Source: Apoderus coryli (Eukaryota > Arthropoda > Insecta > Coleoptera > Attelabidae). From it: a stretch of 64,000 nt of DNA. A program made the translations under genes and the position numbers. Under the pieces are notes generated by a model that saw only the letters and a program-made list of their open reading frames with translations, was not told the origin of the DNA and made no database searches. Position 1 is the stretch's first letter, and each line of letters begins with the position of its first letter. The stretch lies in NCBI GenBank assembly GCA_911728435.2, contig OU452202.1:25461135-25525134 (forward strand). Reading direction: 5' to 3'. Positions 1 to 11,997 of this stretch are shown here, one piece after another.

Positions 1-229
1 CAGTACGTCCCCATCTCTCATTGCCTAACAAAATTGAAATTTGTCAAATGGAACACCCAGTATTTTCTGGATTTTTTGAACTCTTTGGATAAAATAAAGT
101 AAAGTTATTGTTATGATCCCTATACCTAAATCTACCCGTTTGTCCAATTTTTGCATTTTTTGCAAAAAATTGGGTCATTTTGAAAAACATTCTGTTCGTT
201 CATATTTTTAGCTAAACTGTTTAAACTTT

Positions 230-555
230 TAAAATGGCAAGTTTCATAGGCTAGTAAGGCGTACTCTAGATCGTTTATTTCCTGAGAAATGGATTGGCCG
301 CGGTGGTCCATAAAACTGGCCCACAAGGTCTCCAGACTTAACACCACTAGATTTTTTGTAATGGACTAATGGATATATTAAAAACATTGTTTATGATACG
401 CCAACAACAACACGGGATGATATGAAACACAACGAATTAAAAGTGCTTTTGAGACAATTACACCACAATTATTAGCAAATGTCAGACATTCATTTGAAAA
501 AAGAATTCAACTGTGTATTGAAAATAACGGCCAACATTTTCAGCATTTTTTGTAG
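230..555 (+). pseudogene. IS630/Tc1-mariner-type transposase C-terminal remnant
   Basis: Read across frames, this strand gives the end of an insect DDE transposase. A segment like RTLDRLFPEKWIGRGGP is followed by SRLNTTRFF, a decayed form of the SPDLTPLDFF signature that carries the last catalytic Asp. An in-frame stop and a frameshift follow. The frame beginning YIKNIVYDTPTTTRDDMK, and a further frame with RIKSAFETITPQLLANVRHS, run to a TAG at 553-555 after NGQHFQHFL, the usual end of these proteins. The N-terminal half is absent. At least two frameshifts and a stop make it a dead copy. The assignment rests on recognising the family signature by eye. Confidence 0.7.
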
Positions 556-580
556 CTAGTAAACATGTATGGTAAAAGTA

Positions 581-795
581 CGAGGCATGTTTTTTAAGTA
601 AGTACCGTTTTGGAATTAAAAAAAGACGTGCAAAGATATCGCAATAATTTTATTTTTACATGAAAGCCTGTACCTTAATCTACTTTTCTACATAATTTCC
701 GTGAATATTGAGGCACTTGTCATAACGTGGCACCAGTTTTTGAATACCCTCCTCATAAAATTCTGCCGCCTGACTTGTCCACCCGTTTGAGCTTG
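581..795 (-). mobile_element. mariner-family 3' end remnant
   Basis: Translated on the minus strand, 680-780 reads as a transposase C-terminus (AAEFYEEGIQKLVPRYDKC, then a short tail ending YVEK and a stop), typical of mariner transposases. The outer end, beginning CGAGGCATG at 581 just after a TA dinucleotide, looks like a mariner terminal repeat. Only the last part of the element is present. It lies next to the unrelated transposase remnant at 230-555, in the intron before the first visible IRS exon. Confidence 0.6.
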
Positions 796-1186
796 CAATG
801 TACCACTATCTCACAAACGTTGTACTTACAACATTTACAAATATGCGAGGATTAGATTAGGCATGTCTTTCCTATGTATGTATGTATGCTTTGTCTTCCT
901 TAATTATTAAATTCCAACTCAGTCTGTCAAGTGCCTTGCCCATATGTTTGGTTTTTACAATATGTTTTTAATCGTGATTTTAACCATCTCAACCCTGCTT
1001 ATAGGCATACAGAAAATATGACAACAGAATGTGTTTGTATTCTAATTAATTTAATTGAAGAGTTGCCAAATCATGGCTCGCGACGTCCTGATGAAACAAT
1101 GAAATTAGATAATTCTTGAAAGGAAAAATATAAACTGACTAATTCCTTCTACTTATTTTGTTTTTTTTTTTTCTAATTGTAAACAG

Positions 1187-1399
1187 GTGAAGAACCGGAC
1201 CATATAATTCGCATCAAAGCTTGCTACAACATCAATAAACGTGTCGACACAAAATACAAACATGTGATCGCGTTACGTACGTCAACAGATACATTGAGTA
1301 TTGTGTTGAATACGGCAGATGAACTGGAAAGCTGGCTGAAGGATTTGTTGATGTTACAACGGGGTGAGCCTGAAGGCGAGATTCAAGGACCTAACTGTG
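1187..1399 (+). CDS. chico: Insulin receptor substrate, exon coding the C-terminal half of the PH domain
   Basis: IRS is a cytoplasmic docking protein that couples the insulin/IGF receptor to PI3-kinase and MAPK signalling. This internal exon codes 70 complete codons plus GT at its start and G at its end. The product contains CYNINKRVDTKYKHVIAL and ELESWLKDLLML. These match the IRS PH-domain pattern (C-x-NINKR-x-D-x-K-x-KH-x-x-AL, then the C-terminal helix with its conserved Trp). The acceptor follows a long polypyrimidine run ending AAACAG, and the donor is GTAAGT at 1400. The exon ends in phase 1, which fits the exon at 44480 exactly. The N-terminal PH strands must be coded upstream of the window. 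A Dok-family adaptor is the alternative, but the NINKR segment favours IRS. Confidence 0.87.
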
Positions 1400-2208
1400 G
1401 TAAGTGTTTTTTGATTTGCTAGACTAAGTACTCAGTAGAAGACCTGAATAGGGTTTGGATTTACTTGAGGTTGTGATGAATTAAATTTTCCTTTTGAGGT
1501 GTGGGTCTGGGCTGTCTTTAAAAAAACGAAGTTAATGATGGTTTTTCAAAAACGAAACGTTTTAGTGGAAATTTGTGAATGCTCTCTTATTCTTCTCACA
1601 AAATTACAATGAGAAGGTGCTTTTCATTTTTTTATATCTGTAAAAATAACGTCAAAAATAAATAAAAACTAAAATCGCAAAAAATGGTTTTTTCAAAAAT
1701 TCTCGAAAACGACTAAAGTTAGTTTAATTTTGAAAACAGCATTTAAAAGGTGTTTAAATTGTACCCCATTCTTCTTTTGGACACAGTGTATATTTGGCCG
1801 CGCCAATATTTTCTTTATTCTCAGACCTTGATAGGATTTTTCCTCCCTATTCTCTCTCTCTCATCCCTTTATTCTTGAAATACATATCGTTGATTATGCG
1901 TTTTTTTTCCCTGTTTTGTTCAAGTATAAGTGAGTTTTTATTATTTTGTTTATTTGGCCTTCGTGGGCACTTAGTCTGAAGTTCCCCCTCATATTATGCA
2001 CAATGAGGTTTCATGAATAAGACTATAAAATGAAGGATAATTGCTTTTTGACATGACATTGCTGAAAAATGCCATTTTAATGGTTGGATATACCGGGTGA
2101 TTATTTTTAAAGTTTTCAACAACTATTAGAGCTATTTTTAAAATTTTTCCTGTTGCCATCGAGATCCAGTTATACCGGAAATGCTTTATTTTAAATTGAA
2201 TTACACGT
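1400..2208. other. Intron start, nothing recognisable
   Basis: AT-rich intronic sequence after the PH-domain exon. Short open frames here show no recognisable domain. An ATACCGGGTG motif near 2088 resembles the ACAGGGTG-type motif seen elsewhere in the window. Confidence 0.5.
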
Positions 2209-2374
2209 TTTTTCATAGGACTTGCAGTTTTACCGGAAATCGAGATTAACCGATTTTTACCTTTAAAAACTCACCCCCTCCCCCTTACCCGACCTCAGAT
2301 CGCCCGTAATTTATTTTTCCTTTCATTTTTGTTATATTCTCTACCTTTTCCAATGGGTTTCATCCTACTATAAT
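2209..2374 (+). repeat. Dispersed repeat, copy 1
   Basis: About 160 bp closely matches 5625-5779 in the same orientation, from the TTTTTCATAGGACTTGCAG segment through CCGACCTCAGATCGCCCGTA to CTACTATA. The flanks differ, so this is an interspersed repeat and not part of a larger duplication. No coding potential is seen and the class is unknown. Confidence 0.7.
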
Positions 2375-2423
2375 TTTTTTTGGTCTCAAAGTACTAAATT
2401 AATTTGTTTGTTTGATTTGAACT

Positions 2424-2470
2424 GCTGCTGCTGAAGAAAGGGTTTTCTCCTGCGAAACGTTGATTAAATA
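2424..2470 (+). ncRNA. Degenerate hammerhead-ribozyme-like motif (Penelope pseudo-LTR relic)
   Basis: CTGAAGA at 2431-2437 and CGAAACGTT at 2453-2461 have the spacing and order of the hammerhead core (CUGANGA then GAAA). Stem II is weak and stem I does not pair convincingly, so activity is unlikely. It is listed because the same word pair recurs in well-formed copies elsewhere in the window. Confidence 0.35.
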
Positions 2471-3237
2471 ATTAATTAATTAAATTTTTGATTGGACAAC
2501 TGCAGGTGTATAATCGTTTGTGTTATCTAAAATAATATACAAGCTAACTTTTCAAATGCGACGTAAAAATTGTACGAAAACAAACATTTAAGCAGATGGA
2601 TAAAAATCTTAAGCGTTCTATCAAAAAATATGTCATGAAATCCTAACAACCTTCTTCATTGTAATTGGCATCTGATAAAAATAATAAAAAAATATGTCGG
2701 CAAAAGACTTTTAAGAAAACATAGAACGACATTTTACGAATTTTATGGCAGCGCCTCTTTTATAGGAGGTACTTACTTGGATTTTTTATTTTTATTAGCT
2801 TCCCAAACATTACAAACACTTAAAATGTTATGATACGGCCTGAAATATCCCAATAAAATTCTGAATTGTTCCATATTTTTTCATAATAATATTGTGTACG
2901 AAGATAGAATCTTGAGATGTTTATAGTTTATATTATGTTATGAGGATAGAGGGTTTTTAAAAATCACTATAATCGGGGTCAGATGAAACCAACAAATTGA
3001 ACAAATATCCGACCTATCCTTTGGATCTCATTATTTATTTATTCTTACAAATCAACAAAATAATCACTTACTTTTAGATTAAATAAAATCTCTCGAAACA
3101 TCTCTGTTAGAATAATTATACGACTCAATTTGTGCAGTAGGTCAAAAAATTAACATATTTTAAAATACAAAAATAAATACGAACAAAAGACGCCTAATCC
3201 ACAATACAAACTTTCTTATAGAATCAAATGATTATAA

Positions 3238-3281
3238 AACCATACATGTTTCGGAAAACAAAGTTTTCATCATCAGTAGTT
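3238..3281 (-). ncRNA. Hammerhead ribozyme motif of Penelope-like type
   Basis: On the minus strand the core CUGAUGA (3276-3270) is followed by a 6-bp stem II, GAAAAC/GUUUUC with loop UUU, and then GAAAC (3252-3248). Stem III is minimal (AC/GU closing a two-base AU loop). The cleavage triplet is GUA. The next bases can pair with those before CUGAUGA over five positions, including one G-U. A U-C mismatch sits at the base of stem II. The flank GACGCCTAATCCACA on the outer side resembles GACGTCTACTCCACA in the element at 21745, supporting a shared pseudo-LTR origin. Structure is inferred by eye. Confidence 0.65.
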
Positions 3282-3405
3282 ACATCGAAATAGAAAGCGC
3301 ATTGCACTTTAATTCTCAATGAGTTTAAATTATAAGGTCATACTGTGGAAAGAAAAGTTGTTTTATATCAAAATAATAATAAGGTTTGTGTCAATATTTC
3401 TTTTA

Positions 3406-3450
3406 TAGTGTCCTGAGGAAGCATTAAAACATTACGAAACGTGGACAGTT
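3406..3450 (+). ncRNA. Degenerate hammerhead-like motif with G at the cleavage position
   Basis: CTGAGGA (3413-3419) and GAAAC (3436-3440) form the core words. Four bases before the core (TGTC) can pair with GACA after the cleavage site. Stem II is poor. The nucleotide at the cleavage position is G (GUG), which hammerheads do not cleave efficiently, so this is probably a dead relic. A LINE copy begins just downstream. Confidence 0.4.
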
Positions 3451-3529
3451 TAAAATAACAGACACCTGTAGTTTTTTTTTCCGATCCAACCCCGTAAAGC
3501 AACTTTATAACAATTAATGTTTATTAGTC

Positions 3530-4885
3530 GACGCAATCTATACCAAGACGTTCGATAAGATTCATCATTCCCTGATTCAACAGAAGATTTGCGACATTGG
3601 CTTCGGCAGGAATCTGATATCTTTTTTTCAGTCCTATCTGGGAGCAAGGCAACAATTTGTTGAATACAATGGATTCAGTTCAAATTCATTCACAGCCTCA
3701 AGTGGAACTCCGCAGGGCAGTACGTTGGCTCCTCTTCTCTTTGCAATATTCGTAAACGATATTGGCTCTGGTCTCAATAGCAATTATTGGTTGTTTGCGG
3801 ATTATTTACAATTGTATCGCACTGTTGTTTGTCAGAATGATTACGCACAGCTTCAAACAGATCTGTGTCGGCTCTCAGAATGGTGTGATCTAAATAGACT
3901 TCCTCTAAATCTGAACAAATGTAAGTCGGTGACATTTACAAAACGTCAAGGCCCGTTTTTGCGAAACTACACCATCGATAATTCAAATTTGGAACGCTGC
4001 GCTTTAATCAAAGATCTTGGTGTATACTTGGATGGTGATTTACCTTTCAACTACCACATTGAGCAAGTTTCTGCTAATGCTTTGCGAATGTTAGGATTTA
4101 TTTTTAGACAGACCAGAGAATTCAACAACATGGACTGCCTGAAGAGTCTCTATTTCGCCTTTGTTGTGTCTATTTTGGAATTCGCTACAATTATTTGGTC
4201 GCCCATCTAGCGTGTTCATATACAGAGATTGGAGAGTATCCAACGAAGTTTTCAAAATATTTGTCATTTAAAATTGATGAATATTTTCCTCCTCGTGGGT
4301 GTGATCACGGCCTGTTACTGGCAAGGTTCGGATTTCGGCCGTTAGCCGAGAGACGCATCTCAAATCTTTCTTTTTAAGTTGATAACAATATGTTGGATTG
4401 TCCTCGGTTGCTTCAGCAGCTATGGTTTCGTGTCCCTAGGGTTCACTCTAGAAGCGCTAGTTTATATTGGGTGCCACAGATATGTTCTAATTATGAATCT
4501 AAAGCACCGCTATTTCGGGCTTTTAAATACAGCAACCGATTAGTTATTAATGAAAACGTTGATTTTTTTAATGTATCGCTTGATTCTTTTAAGAAAAGTT
4601 TAGAGACATGTTTGTGGGCTACTGATTTGTATTTGTTTTGATCAATTATGTTCATGTGTTAATTATTTATTGTTATTATTAATTGTTCTTGTAATCCTCT
4701 CAATTTTCTTTCGTTCTGATGCGTGTATTTCCTTTTTTGTATTTTTCAGTTAGTTCTAAGTTGGGTATTTTTGTATGCTAATGCTAGGCAATTGTTTTTG
4801 TTAATGTAAGATTTTGTCTTGTTATTGGGTAGCAATACCTGTTAGACAATAGATTATTATTATTATTATACTTTTAATGTAAGTT
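3530..4885 (+). mobile_element. Non-LTR retrotransposon, 5'-truncated (family A, copy 1)
   Basis: The sequence codes the palm, thumb and tail of a LINE reverse transcriptase: GARQQFVEYNGF, then SSGTPQGSTLAPLLFAIFVN, the active-site box as FADY, and LGVYLDGDLPFNYHI. It ends in a 3' UTR closing with a TTA microsatellite at about 4850-4870. The second catalytic Asp of FADD is replaced by Tyr, so the polymerase would be inactive. A TAG at 4208-4210 interrupts the frame before RVHIQRLES, and further frame changes follow. The copy at 33815-35035 on the other strand is the same family and shares FADY. It belongs to the Jockey/CR1/I assemblage, but the exact clade is not resolved. Confidence 0.85.
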
Positions 4886-5049
4886 GTGCATCTCATATAT
4901 GCCATTGTACACTCAACTAAATTTGTCAAGGCCGCATATCGTCGGGCTCTGAAAGCGACGCGACGCTCAACGTTAGACGTCGCCGCTCTCACATGTATTC
5001 AAGTTTTACTATTATAGACTATTATCACCCCTTACGTCTCGACCCGCAT

Positions 5050-5220
5050 AATGTCATATACAGGGTGTTTATTAAACTAAATTATTCATGAAGGAGATTC
5101 TTAGGGAAAATTTAAGAAAAAAACTTCATATTATGAAATCCCAAATTTCACAGATACAGGGTGATTGATGGTCGTTGGAGCCTACTAATATACAGGGTGT
5201 GCCATTTGGTTTATGCCTAT
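5050..5220. repeat. Cluster of ACAGGGTG-type motifs
   Basis: TACAGGGTG occurs three times within about 140 bp (5059, 5155 and 5191), each followed by short AT-rich sequence. The same word recurs near 13026, 35461 and 58232, and on the other strand near 16407 and 36911. This suggests a dispersed element terminus or nested MITE ends. No open frame is present and the class is not identified. Confidence 0.45.
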
Positions 5221-5624
5221 TTTTAGTAGTAGGGTATACCACAGTAATTTGCGAGCACCCTATAACCAAGTGCGTCAATCTCTCAAGATAGTTGATGTTC
5301 TTAAGATGTTATTGAACCACCTTCCAAAATTCAAAACTCTGTCTATTCAACCGACGAATATTTTCCAGAGACCTGTTGCCACATTGAAAATAAAATTTAA
5401 AAAATGAATATTTTACATGAAAAAAATTACTGTATGTTTGGGACATACAAAGGTAAGTTTTCACCAAATTTCTTGAAAATATAAATTTTTTTGCAAAAGA
5501 TAAAAATAAAAAACCAAAAACTCGGTTATTCGAATTTTTCACATAAATTTTGAGGTTATGTGAAAAAAGTGTCGATACAAAAGTTGTAGATCTTTTTATT
5601 ACCTACAACTTTGCCATTTAACTT

Positions 5625-5779
5625 TTTTTCATAGGACTTGCAGTTTTACCGGAAATCGAGATTAACCGTTTTTTACCCTTAAAAACCCTCTTGCCGACCT
5701 CAGATCGCCCGTAATTTATTTTTCCTTTCATTTTTGTGATATTCTCCAGCTTTTCCAATGGGTATCATGCTACTATATA
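5625..5779 (+). repeat. Dispersed repeat, copy 2
   Basis: This is the second direct copy of the repeat at 2209-2374. It shares GTTTTACCGGAAATCGAGAT and the GACCTCAGATCGCCCGTAAT segment with minor substitutions. Similarity stops at CTACTATA on the right side in both copies. It is non-coding and its family is unknown. Confidence 0.7.
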
Positions 5780-6449
5780 TTTTTTTCACTTTTTACCATT
5801 TTTAAATTATCGACCCTGGTATATTAGTAGTTTTTTAAAATTGTCTAATAATCAAATTATATATTCAATTAAATTAATTAATTTCCTTAACATAAATAAA
5901 TGTCAAAATAGTTCGTTTTTAATAGCTACTAGATAATATTATACTGTCGTCGTCAACGACTGGCACACAAAATTATTATTATTATTAGTGTGTCCGAGGA
6001 ACTATCCGAGGATCTAAATTTGTTTTTAAACTTGTTTATGTCCATATAAAAATGCCAGACGAAATTATTTAAAATGAAATATATGGGTACGTTAGAACAC
6101 ATAAACAACCACGTACACGCGCGTACTTTGCATTTACGTAGTTTTACTTTTTCTCACATTTTTTTTATATACTAAGTCAGGAGCGGCACCGAGCGACAAA
6201 AATAATTATTTAGCTTCCACGCACAATAAATAATTGTGTTTTTAACTTTTGCAAGGGTGAAAATGTGGGAAAAAAAATGTGTAGTTACATAAGTATATGA
6301 AGTTCAGCGTCGATTTAGAATCTTTATAGGTACGGTCTTGCCATATGCTTTGGTTTTTCAGCAGGGCTTTTTTTTATAAGTAGTTGGTAGGTATAAAATT
6401 TGGGAAACTGCGATACCATATAAAATAAATAAGTCATTACCGTTATTAT
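5780..6449. other. AT-rich stretch without a gene
   Basis: Contains short ATT microsatellites (about 5970-5985), which may be the 3' end of a decayed LINE. No protein family, RNA gene or terminal repeat could be recognised. Confidence 0.4.
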
Positions 6450-7563
6450 TGGCGGTATGTTTCCGAGTTGTCTGAAATTTAGCAAAATTATACCGTTATT
6501 CAAAAAAGGATCTCCAGATGAATTGAACAACTATCGCCCTATTTCTATAGTGCCTGTTCTAGGCAAAATTTTTGAAAAGATACTCTTTAAACAATTAGCC
6601 AACTATTTTGAAAGAAATAATTTATTTTCTCCGAAACAATTTGGATTTAGACCGAAACTTAACACCGTTTCAGCTATAGAAAACTTTATAAATAGCGTTA
6701 TAACCGCTTTTGAGAGTAGAAGGCTTGTGGGGGCTTCTTTTCTTGATTTAACAAAGGCGTTTGATTGTGTCTCACACGATATCTGGTTGGGTAAACTGGA
6801 GCGATACGGTATGAGTGCGAATTCGATTCGTTTGCTGAGTTCCTATCTCACTGGTAGGAATATTGTAACGATGTTTAGTCAAAGTCTTCTCAGCCCTTGT
6901 TGAGCTCTTGTGGAGTCCCACAGGGCTCGGTGCTCGGACCTCTATTGTTTTTGATTTTCATTAATGATTTACCGCTACATCTGCCATGCTCTGACCTGAC
7001 ATTGTTTGCAGACGATTCAACTATTGTCGATGTTGAACTGTCGAGTGATGTTCTGGGCTCAAGTATGATTAATTCACAGTCGAGGGCTGCTGACTGGTTT
7101 GCAGCTAACAAACTCTGTATGAATGCCAATAAAACAGCTACTAAAATATTTACATTACGTGAGATGGATGTTGCTGTTCACTTTGGACCAAACGCTAACC
7201 TGGGCGGGTCATGTCGAGGTTACCATTGCCAAGTTGTCTAAGGTTGTGTTCATGTTGCGAAGATTGAAGGGTGAAGTCTCTTTTAATGTTTTGAAATCAG
7301 CATGTTTTGGCCTTTTTCACAGTGTGGCTTCATATGCTTTGTCAATTTGGGGACACTCTTGTCATGCTAGTCGGGTATTCGCAATCCAAAGACGAGTGGT
7401 TCGAATAATGACGGATTTAAAGTTTAGAGAGGATGTCAGACCTAAATTTAAAGAATGTAAAATAATTACACTCCCGTGTATCACTCTGTATAAACACATT
7501 TGGAAAGGCAGGCAAAAAAAAACTGTCAACGCCAATATTTTATTATCTTTTAGAAGTTCATAA
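6450..7563 (+). mobile_element. Non-LTR retrotransposon reverse transcriptase fragment
   Basis: The sequence starts at the fingers (IIPLFKKGSPDELNNYRPIS) and continues through FLDLTKAFDCVSH, CGVPQGSVLGPLLFLIFIND and the intact active-site box LTLFADDS (about 6998-7020) to the thumb and an SYALSIWGHSCHASR segment. Frameshifts near 6900 and 7195 split the ORF into three frames, so the copy is dead although the catalytic Asp pair survives. The N-terminal endonuclease is missing. It is Jockey/CR1-like and resembles the copy at 17700-19240. Confidence 0.87.
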
Positions 7564-7894
7564 AAATGTGCTCTTTTTTTTCCTGTCGGATTGCGATTTC
7601 ATTAAACTCAGTATACACGTGTATGCCCTTGCTAACAACGGCACATACACAATATTCATTTAATTTTACTATTAACATTTTTCATTAGTTACTGTAAAAT
7701 ACTGTAATAAAAGGAAATAAAGGCATGACGGAGTACCTACTTATGGGTAGTATTCTGCACGGAGAAAAATGTTTAATTTTTATTTTATCAATTTAACGCG
7801 AAACCTCATTTACATTAACAAATCTTTGAATGTTAAATGACAGAAAATTTTACTTTACAAAATATCAAATGAAAATAAATCATATTCGATTAAT

Positions 7895-9410
7895 AATAAT
7901 AATAATAATATTTATTTCAGTTAAATAATGTACATTCTCACTTACATTTGAAAATATCAAAATAAATATTAAAGTGAAATTATTTTCTTCTTTACAATAT
8001 TTGTCAGTAAATATTCATATCATATTAATATGTAATGAGTCACATTTGCAAAAGTTTCTAGCGAAACTTGTCCGCAGATATGATCACATAGACCTTATAT
8101 TCCCTATAATATAGGGTTATTATGACAATCAGAGTTTTTATAATGATAGTATATTACCTTTATTCTTCGTTATTTATTTTCACACTAACTTGAATAAAAT
8201 AAACAAAAAAATAAAAAAAAAACACGAGAAACTGAAAAACCAAAATAAAATGATAAACCCCAGACAAAAATCAAAACAAACTTTCCTTTTTTTTTATACA
8301 AACAAAATACTCCCCTTTACATCAGAACCAACAAGTTATGCATACCTACAAACAAGAGGTCCTCTTATCTTAATAACTGTGGGTTATTCCTAAATTTTCT
8401 CTGTTTCAATTTAGATCAGAGTTCAACTGGCAAACAGTTATACAATTTATGACCGACATAATAAAATGCTCTTTGACCAATACTTTGTTTCGCTCTTGGT
8501 TGTTATATGTCACTTTGTGCTCTTGATCTTGTGTTATGTACGTGATTGTTAATGTTTTAGATCAAATTTTGCTTATTTAGTTGGAGAAAAGAGCACTTAT
8601 AGTAAAGTTGTCTAATAGTTAATACATCACAATATTTGAAAAGCGTTGCAGTTGGAAACCGTCTATGTATTGTATTGTAGATAATCTTTAATATTCTTTT
8701 TTGAACCATAATCAAGCTTAAGCAGCTTAATATTACTGTTGTAAGCCCCTCCCCAGCCGACAATTCCGTATGTTAAAAGAGACTGAACCAATGAAAAATA
8801 CAATGAGCGGTTTTGCTGAGTTGTTAATTTTTTTTTTGTTTAATTAAATATATATATTAATGATCTAATTTTTTTAACTAATTTACTGACATGGTCGTCC
8901 CACCTCATGTGCCTATCTAGAGTGATTCCAACGTATTTTATTTGATTTTTTTGTTCAATGATCCAATCATGGTTTCTTTGTGGTAGGTTAACCCTTATCC
9001 TGTTATTATTTGGCTGTCTAGTAATATTATTTGTGAAGGACATGTAAATTGTTTTATCTAGGTTAATGGTAAGTAAGTGCCTATCAAACCAACTAGTAAT
9101 TAATTGCAAATCCTCCTTGATGTTATATTCGACTTCATCCCAGGTATTTCCTTCTTCATATATAACAGTATGTATCATCTGCAAACGAGATATTCATTCC
9201 ATGGAATTCCAAAGTAAGTAGCTCATTTAGATATATGTTAAATAATACTGGACCTAGAACTGTCCCTTGGCGTATACCATAAGATACTTTTTCTGAGTGA
9301 CTTAATGTATCATTGACGCTAACTCTCTGCATCCTATTTTGGAGAGATCCAATCCAAGGCCCCTGACACCAATCAATACAATTAAATTGAGGCTTAAATT
9401 TCAAATTGTA
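7895..9410 (-). mobile_element. Non-LTR retrotransposon fragment with 3' UTR and microsatellite tail
   Basis: On the minus strand the RT begins near 9404 with a segment including YGIRQGTVLGPVLFNIYLN and ISFADDTYC. It continues, after a frameshift near 9170, with LTINLDKTIYMSF and IKYVGITLDRHMRWDDHVSK. A decayed C-terminus extends to about 8555. The region below it is the 3' UTR and ends in an ATT/TAA microsatellite at 7896-7911, the usual LINE 3' signature. The active-site box is intact, but frameshifts and 5' truncation make it non-functional. Confidence 0.83.
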
Positions 9411-9519
9411 TCCTCATTCTGAATGCCGCATATCGCAAAAACTTATCCTGAACTCTTTCGACCATCCATATTTTCCAGTTTTGCTTAAATTATCATTTTC
9501 ATTAATAAAAAAAAAATGA

Positions 9520-9700
9520 AACTTGTCCATTGTAGTAGATTATTTCAATAATCCATTTACTGACCAATGGCAAAGAAATAATGGTCCAGTAAAGTGGCCT
9601 CAACGTGTTTGGGGATTTTTAAAAGATCAAATTTATAAAAATAATTGTGTCCAGCAGGCAATAAAATAGTGTAAGAGCTGTCAGAAAACGATGCCAACTT
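9520..9700 (+). pseudogene. IS630-like transposase remnant
   Basis: Conceptual translation gives FNNPFTDQWQRNNGPVKWP followed by VWGFLKDQIYKNN. This is the pattern in which insect IS630/Tc1 transposases carry W-P-x-RSPDLTPLDFFLWG. Here the segment with the last catalytic Asp is deleted between the Trp-Pro and the Trp-Gly. It is about 60 residues long and no terminal repeats are visible. Confidence 0.55.
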
Positions 9701-10159
9701 ATTGTTATTCCAAGATATATTTTATTTACTAAATAAAATTAGCAGTTTTGTGTGTAAATAATATTTATTACGACATAAAATGTATTTTTTTTCCGTGTAG
9801 TAATGCCATGGGTAAGGTTGATGACACAAGACATACTATACCACACTTATATACCATCATGTCTGAGGCTAAAATGGGTTCCCTCTGCTTTTATTTTTAT
9901 TCAAACAGCATATATATTATGTCAACAACCTAAAAATGTAGATATTCCACATAAACGCTTGCGTTATATATTTGAAACTTATATAGGTGCCGACTAAAAA
10001 TTCATTTACCTTTTTATCGGGTATCCATGCGCGTCCGGTCGGACCTCCCCAGGTATCAGGTCTGATTAAATAAACTGTAGCAATTTTGAAAATTCTGTTA
10101 TTTTAGCTAAACTAGGTGTAATTTCACCTTATCAACACGGTTTTGTCAGCGGTTGATTA

Positions 10160-10599
10160 TACGAGGGTTTGGCAACCCTGGTGTTCCGATCTGGCAACTG
10201 ACAGCTCTATCGTAAAGTTGGTCATTTTTGAGGTTATACGTACTCAGAACGTGTTGATATACGAGCGCTATTTGTGTTGTTTATAGTAATTTAAAAGATT
10301 CATCTCGGCCCAAAAATGGAATTAAATCGTGAACATTTTCGTTCGATTATTTTTTACAACTTTCGAAGTGGATTAACTCAGCAACAGTGCATGGATGAAC
10401 TTAATTCAATTTTTGGCGATGAAGCTCGATCAAGGACCAGTGTTTATCGATGGTATGGTGAATTCAATCGTGGTCGTAGTTCACTCCAAGACGAATTTCG
10501 TGACGGTCGTCTAAAATCAGTTGTTGTTTCGAAAACCATTGATGCTGTGCGCGAACTGATATTGCAAGATCGTCATGTGACCTATCAAGAGATTGAATC
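10160..10599 (+). mobile_element. mariner 5' half (terminal repeat and transposase N-terminus)
   Basis: Starts at a TA followed by CGAGGGTTTGGCAACCCTGG, a shortened version of the 5' end at 39351. An ATG at 10316 then opens the mariner DNA-binding region: MELNREHFRSIIFYNFRSGL, then QQQCMDELNSIFGDEARSRTSVYRWYGEFNRG in pieces, and a linker with SLQDEFRDGR. The frame keeps mariner sequence to DRHVTYQEIE. It then switches to unrelated GC-richer DNA at about 10600, so the catalytic domain is lost. It is closely related to the copy at 39351-41354. Confidence 0.85.
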
Positions 10600-11997
10600 C
10601 GCTAAGTTTGCAACACTGGCTAGCCGCACCGCTTTCAGCGGGCGCGAGATGTAAGCGGCAACGACACCAGAACGTTTCGGGTGTTTTCGTTCGTTTGCAG
10701 ATTTTAAATTATTGTGTTCTCTGTAAAGTTAATTCTACAACATCATCGAAGATAAACTAGCAATCAGCCATGCTATTCCATTTTATATTACTTGGAAGTA
10801 CTAAAGCAAAATTCAGCACAACCAGCTCGAGTATAACTAGACGCCTCGCGGTGTTGCCAACAGGTGTACATTTTCTCTCTAAGCAAGGGGACATTTTTAT
10901 ATTCGCCACAAACAACATATGAAAGCAGGAGGCAGCTTGACTGAATTTTGCTTGAATATTTAACAATTTGCAGTCCGATTTTTCTCATGTATGTTCGTTT
11001 CTTGTTGTTCTGATGATTTTGTTTCTTCTGCTGTGTTATTCATCGCATTGTTTCGGCATATTGACCTCAAATTATTTATAAACAACGTCTTCAAAGCAAC
11101 CAACGACGCGACGCCTTTAGTTCTCTAGGCTATTTTAACCTTATTTGGAGTTTTTCATTAAGTCTTCCAACTAATTATAGCGCTATTCAAAATCGTACGC
11201 TATTATAACTAATGAATGAGACTGTCTATACATAAAATATCACATAAAAAATCGTATAGTGTGCGATTGTTTACTATTGACTGTCCAATCTCTGTAATTA
11301 TGTTTTTATGCTATCAGCGCTCTAGCGTATAATTATGAGCCTAATAAACGTCTTTTATGGGTTATAAAAATATAAAATATTAGCATATACGTTAATTTAT
11401 TAAAATGTTAAAAATACGGGATTACTTCGAAAACTTCCTACCATGGGATTAGATATATTTTTGTACAATAAACTTTTCTAGTTTACTTGTTTTATGTTAT
11501 TTAGGTTAATCCTCAATATTACTAATTTTTGCTTTTGTTTTGAAGAAAAAGTGAATGATATTGAAAAAAAAAAGTTTTTTAAAAAAACCAACTTGGTTTT
11601 TTTTAATGACACCATTTTGTCGTAAATATTTTTTTACAAAAAATCGATTAGTATTGGAGCTGCAAAAAAAAATTAATTAAGCTTTATTATGATAGTTTTT
11701 TTTGCAAAAAAAGTGTTTACAAAACCACCCCGGTTGTCAGCAGAATCCTCGTAATTTGCTTCCGTAACTTGTTAAGTACTAGAGCTGCAATAAAATTCAT
11801 AAGGCAAAATTGTTCCGTTTTCGATCCTCTATAACTGTTATAAAGCCCATTTTGCTCTAAAAAAATGTTTATGGAGGCAGTCCCCAAAAAATCCCTAAAA
11901 ATATCATCGTTTGAATTTTTTTTTGCACAACAGACAAATTTCCTGGACTACTTATTTGACGGATGCAAAATTTGTCAGAGAACGCCTAAGTTTAGAT
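10600..11997. other. No recognisable gene
   Basis: The first 120 bases are richer in GC than their surroundings and follow the mariner break. The rest is AT-rich with A and T runs. Open frames at 10757-10988 on the minus strand show no family signature. Confidence 0.4.
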
